Source: Slackia heliotrinireducens DSM 20476 (GTDB lineage: Bacteria; Actinomycetota; Coriobacteriia; Coriobacteriales; Eggerthellaceae). From it: DNA of 64,000 bases. Below are positions 24,853 through 34,519 of this stretch, piece after piece (the stretch's first letter is position 1; each line of letters opens with the position of its first letter). The position numbers and the translations under genes were made by a program. The notes under the pieces were generated by a model that was not told where the DNA came from, searched no databases, and saw only the letters and a program-made list of their open reading frames with translations. The stretch lies in contig NC_013165.1 in NCBI RefSeq assembly GCF_000023885.1, forward strand, positions 2,170,001 to 2,234,000, in the 5' to 3' direction.

Positions 24853-26088
24853 CTACCAGCGAAGTGCGCAGTAGAACAGGCTGTAGCTGCCGTACTTGAC
24901 GCAGCTGCCGGGTGCCTCGGCGTGGATGTAGGATCCGCCGCCCGAAGAGGCGCAGATGCCCACGTGGCCGCCAGTGTACAGAACGTCACCGGGCTCTGCC
25001 TGAGACAGAGGCAGAATGTAGTTCGCGCAGCCGTACTGAGCGCTGGAGGAGTGCGGAATGCTGTAGCCGTAGCAGTAGCTGGTCAGGCCGGAGCAGTCGA
25101 AGCCGACACCGGGCTCGGAAGCGCCCCAGATGTAGGGCACGCCCAGCTGGCCTTCGGCCAAGGCGACCGCACCGTAGTTTGCCGATCCGCCGGAGCTGTA
25201 GCTGGAAGAAGTGTCTTCCTCGTAGCCATCGCCCGTATCCTCGGAATAATCGTCACTCGAAGAGTCGTCGTAAGTCTCGCCGCCCGTATCGCTGTCGGTG
25301 TCCGCGGGGGCTTCGTTATTGGCGGGCGCCTCGGATCCACCGCCGTTGTTCGAAGGGGCAGCGGCTGCGGCAGCTGCCGCTGCGGCAGCTTCTTCAGCCT
25401 GCTTCTTGGCGAGCTCTTCAGCCTGGCGCTTGGCCTCGGCTTCAGCCGCGGCCTGGCGCTCCTTCTCTACCAGCTCGGCAACCTCGGCATCGAGAGCGTT
25501 GACTTCGGCCTCGTACTGGGTAACCAGCTCCTGGGCCTCGGCCTCGATAGCCTGAGCTTCGTCCATCTTTTCCTGGGCAATCTCGGCCTGAGCTTCGTAC
25601 TCGGCCTTTTGCGTCTCGTTGTCCTCGCGCAGAACCTTGGTCTGGGCGACCAAGTCGGCGTCCTGCTGGTTCATGGCGTCGAGGGCGTCCCAGTTCTTCA
25701 GGAAGTCGTCAAACGTGTTGGAACCGAGGATGACATCCAGAATCGTCGTGCGGCCGTTGCGATACATGTCGCGGGCGCGGCCACCCAAGCGCTCCTGCAG
25801 GTCAGCGATTTCAGCATTGTTCTCATCGATGCGCACCTGGGCCTCGTCCATGGCGGCCACAGCGTCATCATGCTCGACCATAGCCTCGTAATAGGCGTCG
25901 GAAGCTTCTTCCAGCTTCGTCATCATGTCGTCGAGCTTAACACGGACAGCGTCGGCCTCGGCCTGAACGTCGGCAGAGGTGCGCTCTTCGTCAGCCAAAG
26001 CAGGCAGCGGGGACGCCAAAGCGACGCCAAATGCAGCTGCACCGCCAAGAAATGCCCGTCTGGAAAACTGTGTTTTCGTAATCGTCAC
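24853..26088 (-). CDS. Tat-exported coiled-coil NlpC/P60 cell-wall hydrolase
   Basis: A 411-residue paralogue of the hydrolase at 16739-18130. A twin-arginine signal, FSRRAFLGGAAAFGVALAS, is followed by ALA before the mature part. The coiled coil spans about 30-230, then a Pro/Asp/Ser linker and an NlpC/P60 domain with C332 (VGFDCSGLTSYC), H375 (GGHVGI) and H389 (YIHAE). It lacks the long serine tract. Start is GTG at 26088 preceded by AAGGAG. It has its own terminator. It probably cleaves stem peptides during growth or division; specificity unknown. Confidence 0.9.
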   Translation of the reverse strand: MTITKTQFSRRAFLGGAAAFGVALASPLPALADEERTSADVQAEADAVRVKLDDMMTKLEEASDAYYEAMVEHDDAVAAMDEAQVRIDENNAEIADLQERLGGRARDMYRNGRTTILDVILGSNTFDDFLKNWDALDAMNQQDADLVAQTKVLREDNETQKAEYEAQAEIAQEKMDEAQAIEAEAQELVTQYEAEVNALDAEVAELVEKERQAAAEAEAKRQAEELAKKQAEEAAAAAAAAAAAPSNNGGGSEAPANNEAPADTDSDTGGETYDDSSSDDYSEDTGDGYEEDTSSSYSSGGSANYGAVALAEGQLGVPYIWGASEPGVGFDCSGLTSYCYGYSIPHSSSAQYGCANYILPLSQAEPGDVLYTGGHVGICASSGGGSYIHAEAPGSCVKYGSYSLFYCALRW

Positions 26089-26110
26089 AACAATCTCCTT
26101 ATGGTCATGT

Positions 26111-26126
26111 GGCGCATAATTGCGCC
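26111..26126. promoter_or_regulatory. Perfect short palindrome upstream of the NlpC/P60 gene
   Basis: GGCGCA-TAAT-TGCGCC lies 23 bases before the GTG start. It could be an operator or an RNA hairpin masking the start. No regulator is identified. Confidence 0.35.
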
Positions 26127-26313
26127 GTACGGTTCTCAAGGGTAACAAACCTCTTCCCCTTGCTCAAACCAATGCACGGTATCAACAAACACTTTCCTCA
26201 AAAGGTCGCTGTTTCTGCATAATTCCACTACATCAGAGCATGGGGAGCACTGTATCTTCGCGCTTACAGTAGCGCGTTCATCAGGTGTTATTGTGCAACG
26301 TTCGGAGCCTTTG

Positions 26314-27060
26314 CTACCCTTGGGACAAAGCGATGCAGAATGCGTCGAGCAAACGAATCGCTTCATGATGGGCAGCTTGGTTCAGATTGTCCTCGGAGCC
26401 ATCAGCGGGCGGATACGCAACCTCAACGGCAATGCGCGCAGGGGCGGAACCGTCCACCTGAGATTTCGCCGAACCTATGGCAGCTTCAAGACGAATGGCG
26501 TATGAAGACGGATCGTCATCGGACACGCGGGGCATGCCTTCGGTGGCCGTGGTAGGCTGCACGATCTGCGTCAGAAGCATGGAAGAATCCGGCGGAACCA
26601 GCAGGATGTCCGCACTGAGCATCTTGGAGCGCGGATTCGTGGCCAGCGCCAGGTTCGAAAGGTAAGAAGCCACCATGCGTGTGTACTCGTCCGTTCCGAA
26701 CAGGCAGACCGCATTGTGCTCCAGCACGTCGGCGGCACGGGCGAAACCGATGTAGGAAGACGAACCCAACGTGGGCTTGTCCATCCAGGCCTTATGCAGG
26801 TGCTTCAGCGTGTCGTAGGTTTTGAGACCGGCGATTCCGTCGGGCTCGAGGCCCATGTTCAGCTGGAACTTGCGCAATGCGCCTTCCGTATACGCGTCGA
26901 AGGTGCCCGACGCTCCGCCGCATGCGAAACCCAGGGCTCCGAGGGCAGTCTGCAGCTGCTCTACGTCCTGCCCCTGGAAATGCGGCGTACGCAGGTATAG
27001 CAAGCGCTCGCCCAGAGAGTACTTCAGGCTTTCGCTGTCTTGGCGTTGAATCGTTTCCAT
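26314..27060 (-). CDS. Peptidoglycan-binding-domain protein of unknown function
   Basis: A 248-residue protein with an N-terminal PG_binding_1 domain (about 30-90; VEQLQTALGALGF and FQLNMGLEPDGIAG are characteristic). The C-terminal 150 residues form an alpha/beta-looking region (around SADILLVPPDSSML and APARIAVEVAYP) that I do not recognise; they do not show the zinc ligands of amidase_3 enzymes. No signal peptide is visible, which is odd for a peptidoglycan binder. It lies between the polyprenyl synthase and the NlpC/P60 gene, so a wall-synthesis role is a reasonable guess. Confidence 0.65.
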   Translation of the reverse strand: METIQRQDSESLKYSLGERLLYLRTPHFQGQDVEQLQTALGALGFACGGASGTFDAYTEGALRKFQLNMGLEPDGIAGLKTYDTLKHLHKAWMDKPTLGSSSYIGFARAADVLEHNAVCLFGTDEYTRMVASYLSNLALATNPRSKMLSADILLVPPDSSMLLTQIVQPTTATEGMPRVSDDDPSSYAIRLEAAIGSAKSQVDGSAPARIAVEVAYPPADGSEDNLNQAAHHEAIRLLDAFCIALSQG

Positions 27061-27107
27061 AGTTCTTAGCTCCAGTGTCGGTTCTGTGTCGGCCCAAGCG
27101 GACGATG

Positions 27108-28202
27108 TTATTTGAGACGGTTGACGAAGTAGTCGGCCATGGAAAGCAGCAGATCGCGTGCAGTGCTCGGCTCAAGCATATCGACCAGTCGGTTCTTCGC
27201 TATGCTCGTGAGGTTTTCCGCATAGTTGCGCGCGTATTCCACCGAACCGGATTCGCGCATGATGGATACGGCCTCGACCAGTGCATCGTGGTCGGTGGTC
27301 TTCGAAGAGAGAATTTCCACCAGCCGATCGCGCTGCGTCGAATTCTGCAGGGCATGCACCACCATGAGTGTGCGCTTGCCTTCGGTGATGTCGTTGCCCC
27401 AGTCCTTCCCTACCACATTCGGGTCGCCTTCGATGTTGAGCAGGTCGTCCTGAATCTGGAAGGCAAGGCCGGTGTCCAGACCGTAATTGCGCAGCGCCTC
27501 GATTGCTCCTTCAGTCGCCCCTCCGACGATGGCGCCGATGGCCAACGGTACGGCACCGGAGTAATGGGCGGTTTTGTGTGTGGCCATGATCAGGTAGTTC
27601 TCAGGCGAAATGTCGTAGCGCTCGTCACGGGCCCAACCGATGTCCATAGCCTGCCCCTCGATGGTCCGACGGGTCATCTCAATGAGCTCGGTCACGACGC
27701 GGACCTTGGTGTGGTCGTCGAGGGCCGGATCTTTCATGACGGTGCCGTTGACCAGCGACAAGCCCAAATCGCCCATGTTAATGGCCAGCCCCATGCCGTA
27801 GGTGAGGTGCAGGCACGGCTCGCCGCGGCGAAGCGTGGCCTCGTCAGCGATGTCGTCGTGGATGAGCGCCGCCGTATGGAAGTGCTCGATAGCCGCCGCC
27901 GAAGACAACGCCTTGCGGACGTCGCCGCCCACGGCTGCGCAGGCTGCCAGGCAGATAAGCGGGCGGTGGCGCTTGCCGCCGTTTTTGCTGTACGCCAGCA
28001 ACGGGTCGTACAGATAGCAATCCATATCTGCAACCATGCCCTGGGGGATGTAGGTGTTCACCAAATCGCCCACAGCGTCCGCGTACACATTGAGGTACTC
28101 TTCGAAGTCCTTCGGCGGATTGGCAATTCCCGACATGATTGCAGCCATACGTTTGCTGCGCTCCGCTTCCAGCAGCGCTGCGTTGGGGTTTTCAACAACC
28201 AT
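27108..28202 (-). CDS. Polyprenyl (isoprenyl) diphosphate synthase
   Basis: A 364-residue trans-isoprenyl diphosphate synthase. The first aspartate-rich motif is D116-D117-IA-D120 (LIHDDIAD). The second reads QIQDDLLNIEGD, with asparagine at the third position. The substrate GGKRHRPL motif is present. The length suggests a medium- to long-chain product, for quinone or wall lipid carriers, but the chain length cannot be told here. Start ATG at 28202. tRNA-Leu lies 45 bases upstream. Confidence 0.9.
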   Translation of the reverse strand: MVVENPNAALLEAERSKRMAAIMSGIANPPKDFEEYLNVYADAVGDLVNTYIPQGMVADMDCYLYDPLLAYSKNGGKRHRPLICLAACAAVGGDVRKALSSAAAIEHFHTAALIHDDIADEATLRRGEPCLHLTYGMGLAINMGDLGLSLVNGTVMKDPALDDHTKVRVVTELIEMTRRTIEGQAMDIGWARDERYDISPENYLIMATHKTAHYSGAVPLAIGAIVGGATEGAIEALRNYGLDTGLAFQIQDDLLNIEGDPNVVGKDWGNDITEGKRTLMVVHALQNSTQRDRLVEILSSKTTDHDALVEAVSIMRESGSVEYARNYAENLTSIAKNRLVDMLEPSTARDLLLSMADYFVNRLK

Positions 28203-28246
28203 TCGTAAGCATCCTCTTCTGCCCAAGGCGTCAAGCGAATTGAAAG

Positions 28247-28330
28247 TGGTAGGAGCGGTGGGACTCGAACCCACAAGTCAAAGACGGAGGATTTTAAGTC
28301 CCCTGCGTATGCCAATTCCGCCACGCTCCC
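28247..28330 (-). tRNA. tRNA-Leu (anticodon TAA)
   Basis: An 84-base minus-strand cloverleaf beginning GGGAGCGTGGCGGAATTGG. The anticodon loop CTTAAAA gives TAA (leucine). A long variable arm is present, as in class II tRNAs. The T loop is GGTTCGAGTCC, and CCA is encoded at the 3' end. The first acceptor pair is a G-T wobble. Confidence 0.93.
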
Positions 28331-28416
28331 GTAGCGTCGGTTCGAAAACGAACGTCCGAATATCATAGCAAATTTAGAGCTCCATGCTCCGTTTCGCGTA
28401 TTTCCACACGACAGAA

Positions 28417-29349
28417 TCACGCGCGCGCCGCATCCAGAACAATTCCCTGGAGCAGGTCGCTTTCGCTGATGGTCATGGAATCCACGCCGGCCAGGTCCAT
28501 CACGACCTGCAGGACCCCCACCCCGGCAGGCATGACGGCTGCACGCTGGGGCTGCAGGCCGGGCATCTTCCTGCGCTCTTCCAACGGCAGTGCACACAGG
28601 CGGGATGCCACGTCGTCCAAATCGGCCCTGGTGACCGTGGCCTTGTGCACGCGGGAGGAATCGTAAGGCACCATTTCGTCCCGCACGGACACCACCGATG
28701 TGGCCGTTCCGGCGACGGCGATCACGCGCTGGCACGGCAGCCCCTGCGCGAAGAAGTCCGCCATGCCCTCCTTGGCCCATGCACGGGCCGCGTCCATTTC
28801 TTCAGGAGACGGCGGATCGGAATGCAGGAACCTCTCGGTTATGCGGCGGCAGCCGATGTTGAACGAGTGACGGGCATAGATGCGCGTTTCGGGCACGAGG
28901 CCGCCCTCCGCCTCAGCCCGGCCGAAGATAACCTCGGTGGAACCTCCGCCGCTGTCGACCACCAGGACGTCTTCGCCGCGAAACTCGTTAGCGGCACCCA
29001 GGAACGCCAAGGCGGCCTCACGCTCACCGGGGATGACCGTCAGTGTCACGCCCAGTTCACCCAGCTTCCCGACGAAATCCGCGGAGTTCTCGGCGTCGCG
29101 GCTTGCACTGGTGGCTAGGGCGACCAGACGGTCCACACCGCCCACCGCGTCAATCTCGCGCTTGTATTCGGCGACCTGGGCCACCGTACGGTCGATGGAT
29201 TCCTGCATGAGCACGCCCGTCGCGTCGACCCCCAACCCCAAGTTGGTGATGACGCTCCGACGAACGATGGGGCTGATGCCCTCAGAGGTCACGTCGGCGA
29301 TGTAGAGACGGCTGGTAACGGTTCCGATGTCAATTGCTGCAACGCGCAT
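28417..29349 (-). CDS. Exopolyphosphatase / pppGpp phosphohydrolase family (Ppx/GppA)
   Basis: A 310-residue actin-like ATPase-fold phosphatase. AAIDIGTVTSRLYIADV is the phosphate-1 loop, with VDSGGGSTEVIFG the phosphate-2 loop. Glu in EREAAL is the likely catalytic residue. The length, lacking the C-terminal HD domain of long Ppx, fits short actinobacterial Ppx/GppA proteins. It may degrade polyphosphate or pppGpp. The ATG at 29349 fits better than an extension. It follows the FtsB-like gene by 32 bases, an actinobacterial enolase-ftsB-ppx arrangement. Confidence 0.88.
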   Translation of the reverse strand: MRVAAIDIGTVTSRLYIADVTSEGISPIVRRSVITNLGLGVDATGVLMQESIDRTVAQVAEYKREIDAVGGVDRLVALATSASRDAENSADFVGKLGELGVTLTVIPGEREAALAFLGAANEFRGEDVLVVDSGGGSTEVIFGRAEAEGGLVPETRIYARHSFNIGCRRITERFLHSDPPSPEEMDAARAWAKEGMADFFAQGLPCQRVIAVAGTATSVVSVRDEMVPYDSSRVHKATVTRADLDDVASRLCALPLEERRKMPGLQPQRAAVMPAGVGVLQVVMDLAGVDSMTISESDLLQGIVLDAARA

Positions 29350-29381
29350 AAGTTCAATCCCTTGCTCGAAGTCGCGCACCT

Positions 29382-30398
29382 TTACTGTTGCTGTTCAGAA
29401 GCCCCTTCGGCTTCGGCCCCGGTCTCGGCTTCGGCCCCGGTCTCGGCTTCGGCTTCGGCTTCGGCCTCGGTTTCCGCAGCTGCATCGTCTGCAGACTCCT
29501 CTTCTGCGCCGACACCGTCATCGTAGCCGAACACGACATCCAGAAAGCCGGAATACCACGTATCGGGCGTTTTCACGCTTGAAGGGACGATGGATGTGTG
29601 CACGGCGCTGTCAACCGGTTCGTCATCGTCGTCGAGGCCTTCCACGATGACGGCCTGCTCACCTTCGCGAACCCAGCCGTATTCCTCGCGCGCGATATCC
29701 ATGATACCCTCATCCGTCGACAGGCGGTCGATGTCGTCCTGAATGGCCTCGACACGCTGCTCTTCAGCCGCAGCAACGGCTTCGAGTCGGTCCTGCTCGC
29801 GCGAAGCAGTGTAATACTCCTTCGCCGGAGGATACAGGAACAGCATGATGAACGCCGCGACGAGCACGACGGCGGCAACGATGGCCATTTTGGGCGTGGC
29901 GCCGCCTGCAAGGGAGGTTATGCGGTCGATCGAGAACACGGGGGCATCCGCCGTGCCGGATTCCATCTCGCGGTTCGCCCTGCGTTGGTCGCGGCCCATC
30001 GAACCCGTGTACACCGCAGCCCTGGAGCCGGCGTTCGTATCCGCCTCGGAGCTTCCGAACTGCCTCATGAACTGTTTGTCGGCCTTGGCCTTCGACCGGT
30101 TGCGCTTGCGGGCTTCCGCACGGGATTCTGCACTGCGCTCGTAGGTTTCCACCGCAGCGCGGGGCTCGCGCGACGGATACGCTCGCCTTCCGTCGGCCAG
30201 CGGGGCCAACGAGGCGTCACGTCGCCTGGACGCACGCGCCGAGGACGCGACCGACCGGCGAGCAACGGGCTCGTCTGCCGCGGCCCTGCTCTTCGAAACC
30301 GCACGGCGGGCATTGGCCGCAGAAGGTCGCCGACGCGTTGCCGCCTCGTCGCGCGCCTCGTTGAAGGAGATGACGTTGTTATCCTTATTGCTGGCCAT
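29382..30398 (-). CDS. FtsB/DivIC-like septum formation initiator protein
   Basis: A 338-residue bitopic membrane protein. The N-terminal 170 residues are cytoplasmic, basic and Arg/Ala-rich; one helix follows (171-189; MAIVAAVVLVAAFIMLFLY), then a coiled coil of about 195-235 (EQRVEAIQDDIDRL) and the DivIC tail TDEGIMDIAREEYGWVREGE. FtsB-like proteins join FtsL and FtsQ in the division machinery. The long basic N-terminus is typical of actinobacterial versions. The last 28 residues are a tandem acidic Glu-Ala repeat. Starting at ATG 30398 is preferred. Enolase, an APC gene and Ppx flank it. Confidence 0.82.
   Translation of the reverse strand: MASNKDNNVISFNEARDEAATRRRPSAANARRAVSKSRAAADEPVARRSVASSARASRRRDASLAPLADGRRAYPSREPRAAVETYERSAESRAEARKRNRSKAKADKQFMRQFGSSEADTNAGSRAAVYTGSMGRDQRRANREMESGTADAPVFSIDRITSLAGGATPKMAIVAAVVLVAAFIMLFLYPPAKEYYTASREQDRLEAVAAAEEQRVEAIQDDIDRLSTDEGIMDIAREEYGWVREGEQAVIVEGLDDDDEPVDSAVHTSIVPSSVKTPDTWYSGFLDVVFGYDDGVGAEEESADDAAAETEAEAEAEAETGAEAETGAEAEGASEQQQ
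29400..29475. repeat. Tandem repeat encoding an acidic Glu/Ala tail
   Basis: Repeats of GGCTTCGGCCCCGGTCTC and GGCTTC units on the plus strand encode the protein's Glu/Ala tail. Replication slippage could change its length. Confidence 0.7.
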
Positions 30399-30597
30399 AT
30401 GCCGTTTGAAGCCCCTCACGCATTGTAGTGTGTTTCAGTTGGTCGTTTAATGCTGAAAGTATAGCCATCCTAACAGCCAGCGCCGATTCTTACCACGCCT
30501 GCCGCCTATTTTACTGAAATCATCATGCGAGCGACAAATCGTGCCGTGTTCCGAAGGCGCCGAAAGCACCCTTCTGCCAGGTGCCCTGAAAATGCAC

Positions 30598-30623
30598 AGG
30601 GCGCCCTCCAATGAGGACGCCCT
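30598..30623 (-). terminator. Hairpin terminator after the APC permease
   Basis: AGGGCGCCCTC and GAGGACGCCCT pair with one wobble around CAAT. The minus strand continues GTGCATTTTC, a weak T-tract. It lies 27 bases past the stop. Confidence 0.55.
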
Positions 30624-30649
30624 GGGACGTGTTGGAAGCGATTAAGGCC

Positions 30650-32119
30650 CTACACCACGACGATGCCTGCGACGATGCAGTACACGCTGATGCAGAACAG
30701 CACGACGATGCCTGCGGCAATAACCTTGTCGTACCAGTTGGGCAGCACGGGCAGGCCACGCTGACGTTCGCCGATGGCATACAGGATGATGCCGGGGGCA
30801 ATCAGGATGGTGGTAATCATGAAGTACGAAAGGCCGCCGGCGTAAATCAGGAACAGACTGTAAACGAAACCGATGAAGCCGATGACACGGTAGAACGTGA
30901 GCTTGCCCTGGGCGATGTGGGACATGCCGCCAAGCTTCTTGACAGCGCAGATGAAGAAGAACAGCGAGCTCAGGAAGTACGGAATGAGAATCAGCGACAG
31001 CGACACGCCGTAGAAGAACTGATAGGTCCTCTCAGAGAAAATAATGACGATCAGGAAGAACTGCACGATGGCGCAGGTCAGGGTGACCGTGAAGAACGGT
31101 GCGTTCTTTTCGTTGCGCTGTGCGAACTGGGTCGGGAAAACACCCTGGTCGGCAGCCTCGCGCGGGCACTCGGCGGACAGCAACGTGTAGCCGAGCATGG
31201 AGCCCAGCAACGACAGGCCGACGCCGAAGTTCACGAGCGTGGCGCCCCAAGGACCGACAACGGCCTCAAGCACGCCTGCGAGGGCTGGATTGGGCAGCTC
31301 GGCCAGTTCCTCCTGCGTCATGACGCCCATGGACAGGACGGAGATCATCAGATACAGAGCCAGGATGCACAGAAACGCCGTAATAGTGGCGCGACCGACA
31401 TCGCGGCTGCGCTTGGCTCGACCGGAGATGGCCACGGCGCCCTCGATGCCGAGAAACACCCAGACGGTGACGCTCATCACACTGATGACCTGCTCATACA
31501 CCGAACCGCTGTCGGCGGAGCCCCAGAAGTTCTGCACGAAGATGGCCGGATCGAACTTGAAGGCGAAGATGATTGCGACGACCACGACGAAAATCGGGAC
31601 GATTTTGGCGATGGTGGTGACGACATTGACAGACGCCGCCTCTTTCACGCCGCGCGTGACCAAAAACCAGCAGACCCACACGATGATGGATGCGCCGATC
31701 ATGGACGGGATGTTGTTGCCGGCGCCGAAGATCGGGAAGAAATACCCGATGGCCGCAAAGAGCAGCGTTGTGTACGAGATGGTTGCGAAAAATGCGCTGA
31801 CCCAGTAACTGTAGACCGAGACGAAGCCAACGAACTTTCCGAAGCCTTCACGAGCATAGCTGAAAATGCCGCCCGTCAATTCCGGACGATACCGATTGAG
31901 GCCGTAAAAGCACATCATCAGACAGAAAACGCCAACGCCGCAGACAAGCCATGCGATAAGGACGGCGCCCGTATGGGCCCCGGCCATGGCCATGTCTCCG
32001 ACCATTGAGAAAACACCGCCGCCGACGACCGCAGTGACGATCGCTGCGACGAGATGAGCCATGCCTAGGCCGTTAGGATCGTTGATCCCCTCTTCGCGAT
32101 CCACAAGATCGTTCGCCAT
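30650..32119 (-). CDS. APC-superfamily amino-acid permease/antiporter
   Basis: A 489-residue membrane protein with about 12 helices. The opening LVAAIVTAVVGGGVFSM includes the APC-family unwound glycine helix that holds the substrate backbone. TGGIFSYAREGFGKFVGFVS is also typical of the APA basic amino-acid/polyamine antiporter branch (ArcD-like). It could exchange arginine for ornithine, or lysine for cadaverine, but no catabolic partner gene is nearby, so the substrate is unassigned. Enolase lies upstream and its terminator separates the two. Confidence 0.83.
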   Translation of the reverse strand: MANDLVDREEGINDPNGLGMAHLVAAIVTAVVGGGVFSMVGDMAMAGAHTGAVLIAWLVCGVGVFCLMMCFYGLNRYRPELTGGIFSYAREGFGKFVGFVSVYSYWVSAFFATISYTTLLFAAIGYFFPIFGAGNNIPSMIGASIIVWVCWFLVTRGVKEAASVNVVTTIAKIVPIFVVVVAIIFAFKFDPAIFVQNFWGSADSGSVYEQVISVMSVTVWVFLGIEGAVAISGRAKRSRDVGRATITAFLCILALYLMISVLSMGVMTQEELAELPNPALAGVLEAVVGPWGATLVNFGVGLSLLGSMLGYTLLSAECPREAADQGVFPTQFAQRNEKNAPFFTVTLTCAIVQFFLIVIIFSERTYQFFYGVSLSLILIPYFLSSLFFFICAVKKLGGMSHIAQGKLTFYRVIGFIGFVYSLFLIYAGGLSYFMITTILIAPGIILYAIGERQRGLPVLPNWYDKVIAAGIVVLFCISVYCIVAGIVVV

Positions 32120-32314
32120 GATACCTAACCTTCTTCCTACCTATAGACCCACAGAGCGCCATACCGGCGCTCAAACCGAACTGTTTCAGGATACTCCAAT
32201 TTGTAGCCTTTGTCCCAATAATTCTTTTAGAATTTGGTATGAATTGAAGCTTTTATGCACTATTAACCGCTATATATTGCATGTTTATGCATTTCGCTCG
32301 CATAGCAAAATGAA

Positions 32315-32338
32315 AGAGGGGCGATCGCTCGCCCCTCT
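32315..32338 (-). terminator. Rho-independent terminator of enolase
   Basis: A 10-bp stem AGAGGGGCGA/TCGCCCCTCT with GCGA (minus strand) as a stable tetraloop, followed by TTCATTTTG. It lies 27 bases past the eno stop. Confidence 0.8.
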
Positions 32339-32364
32339 CAGGAATACCATGAGCTCACAGACGC

Positions 32365-33693
<1,329 letters not shown>

Positions 33694-33722
33694 TTATACA
33701 ACGCGAATGATTCTAGCAGGAG

Positions 33723-34418
33723 TCAGAGGAAGTATCCAACCGCGAAGCAACAAAGCGCCGCAAACGCAATGCAAAGAACATCGACAGGGCGCAAACTCAG
33801 GTCCTGCAGGCTCGTGCGAGGCCCAGCCCCGTAGCAACGCGAGTCCATGGCACCTGCAAGAACCTCGGCACGGCGGAACAACCCGACTATAACGGGAATG
33901 AACACGTTGGCCCAAGCCTTCAGACGAACCACCAGCCCGCCCGTATCAAGGCGGGAGGCGCGCGACTTTTGAGCCGAGGCGACGCGCTGCAGCTCATCGT
34001 AGCTCACGGGAATGAACCGGAGGGCGATAGATGCGGCCATGGCGAAATCGTCCACGGGCACGCGGAGGTGGCGAAAGGGCGCAAGCAGGGAGGCGATGGC
34101 CCGTGCGAAATCGTTGTTGTCGTAGGCTGAGGCCATGGCTATGGCACCGGCTGTCAAAAGGAGTATCCGGCAGGCGTAGTACAGACCCTCCCCCACGCCC
34201 GATGGGATGTGCGCTACCACAACGAACGCGAGAAGGACGTACAGGGGGATACCTACCAGAAGCAGACGCCGAACATCGCAGCGCAACGCAATGGCGAAGG
34301 CGACCAGCATCGTTGCGCATGCCGCCATGCCCGCCCAGCCATCAATCCAGAAAAGCGTGACGGAATAGAGGAGCACCACCAGGATGGCAACGCGTATGTC
34401 GATGCGGGAGCGACCCAT
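33723..34418 (-). CDS. ecfT: Energy-coupling-factor transmembrane protein EcfT
   Basis: A 231-residue membrane protein of the CbiQ/EcfT family. It has N-terminal helices, and the coupling region includes SRASRLDTGGLVVRLKAW, followed by LFRRAEVLAGAMDSRCYG with the Ala-Arg-Gly-like motif that binds the ATPases. EcfT normally works with EcfA1 and EcfA2 and an S-component. Here no ATPase gene is adjacent, although ecfA1-ecfA2-ecfT is often found just after rplQ. AAGGAAT precedes the ATG. It ends 53 bases before eno starts. Confidence 0.85.
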   Translation of the reverse strand: MGRSRIDIRVAILVVLLYSVTLFWIDGWAGMAACATMLVAFAIALRCDVRRLLLVGIPLYVLLAFVVVAHIPSGVGEGLYYACRILLLTAGAIAMASAYDNNDFARAIASLLAPFRHLRVPVDDFAMAASIALRFIPVSYDELQRVASAQKSRASRLDTGGLVVRLKAWANVFIPVIVGLFRRAEVLAGAMDSRCYGAGPRTSLQDLSLRPVDVLCIAFAALCCFAVGYFL

Positions 34419-34519
34419 CGCATTCCTTAAACCAGCAGTTGAATATAAAACGGAGGCGCGCCATGCGCCTCCGATAGGATATCTTCATTTAGTCAGGCGT
34501 CAAACCCGAAAGCCGTGAA

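Noticed and set aside
30611-32008. A 465-codon plus-strand ORF opposite the APC permease
   Set aside because: Antisense shadow of a 12-helix membrane protein; composition is Asp/His-rich as expected from the complement of hydrophobic codons.
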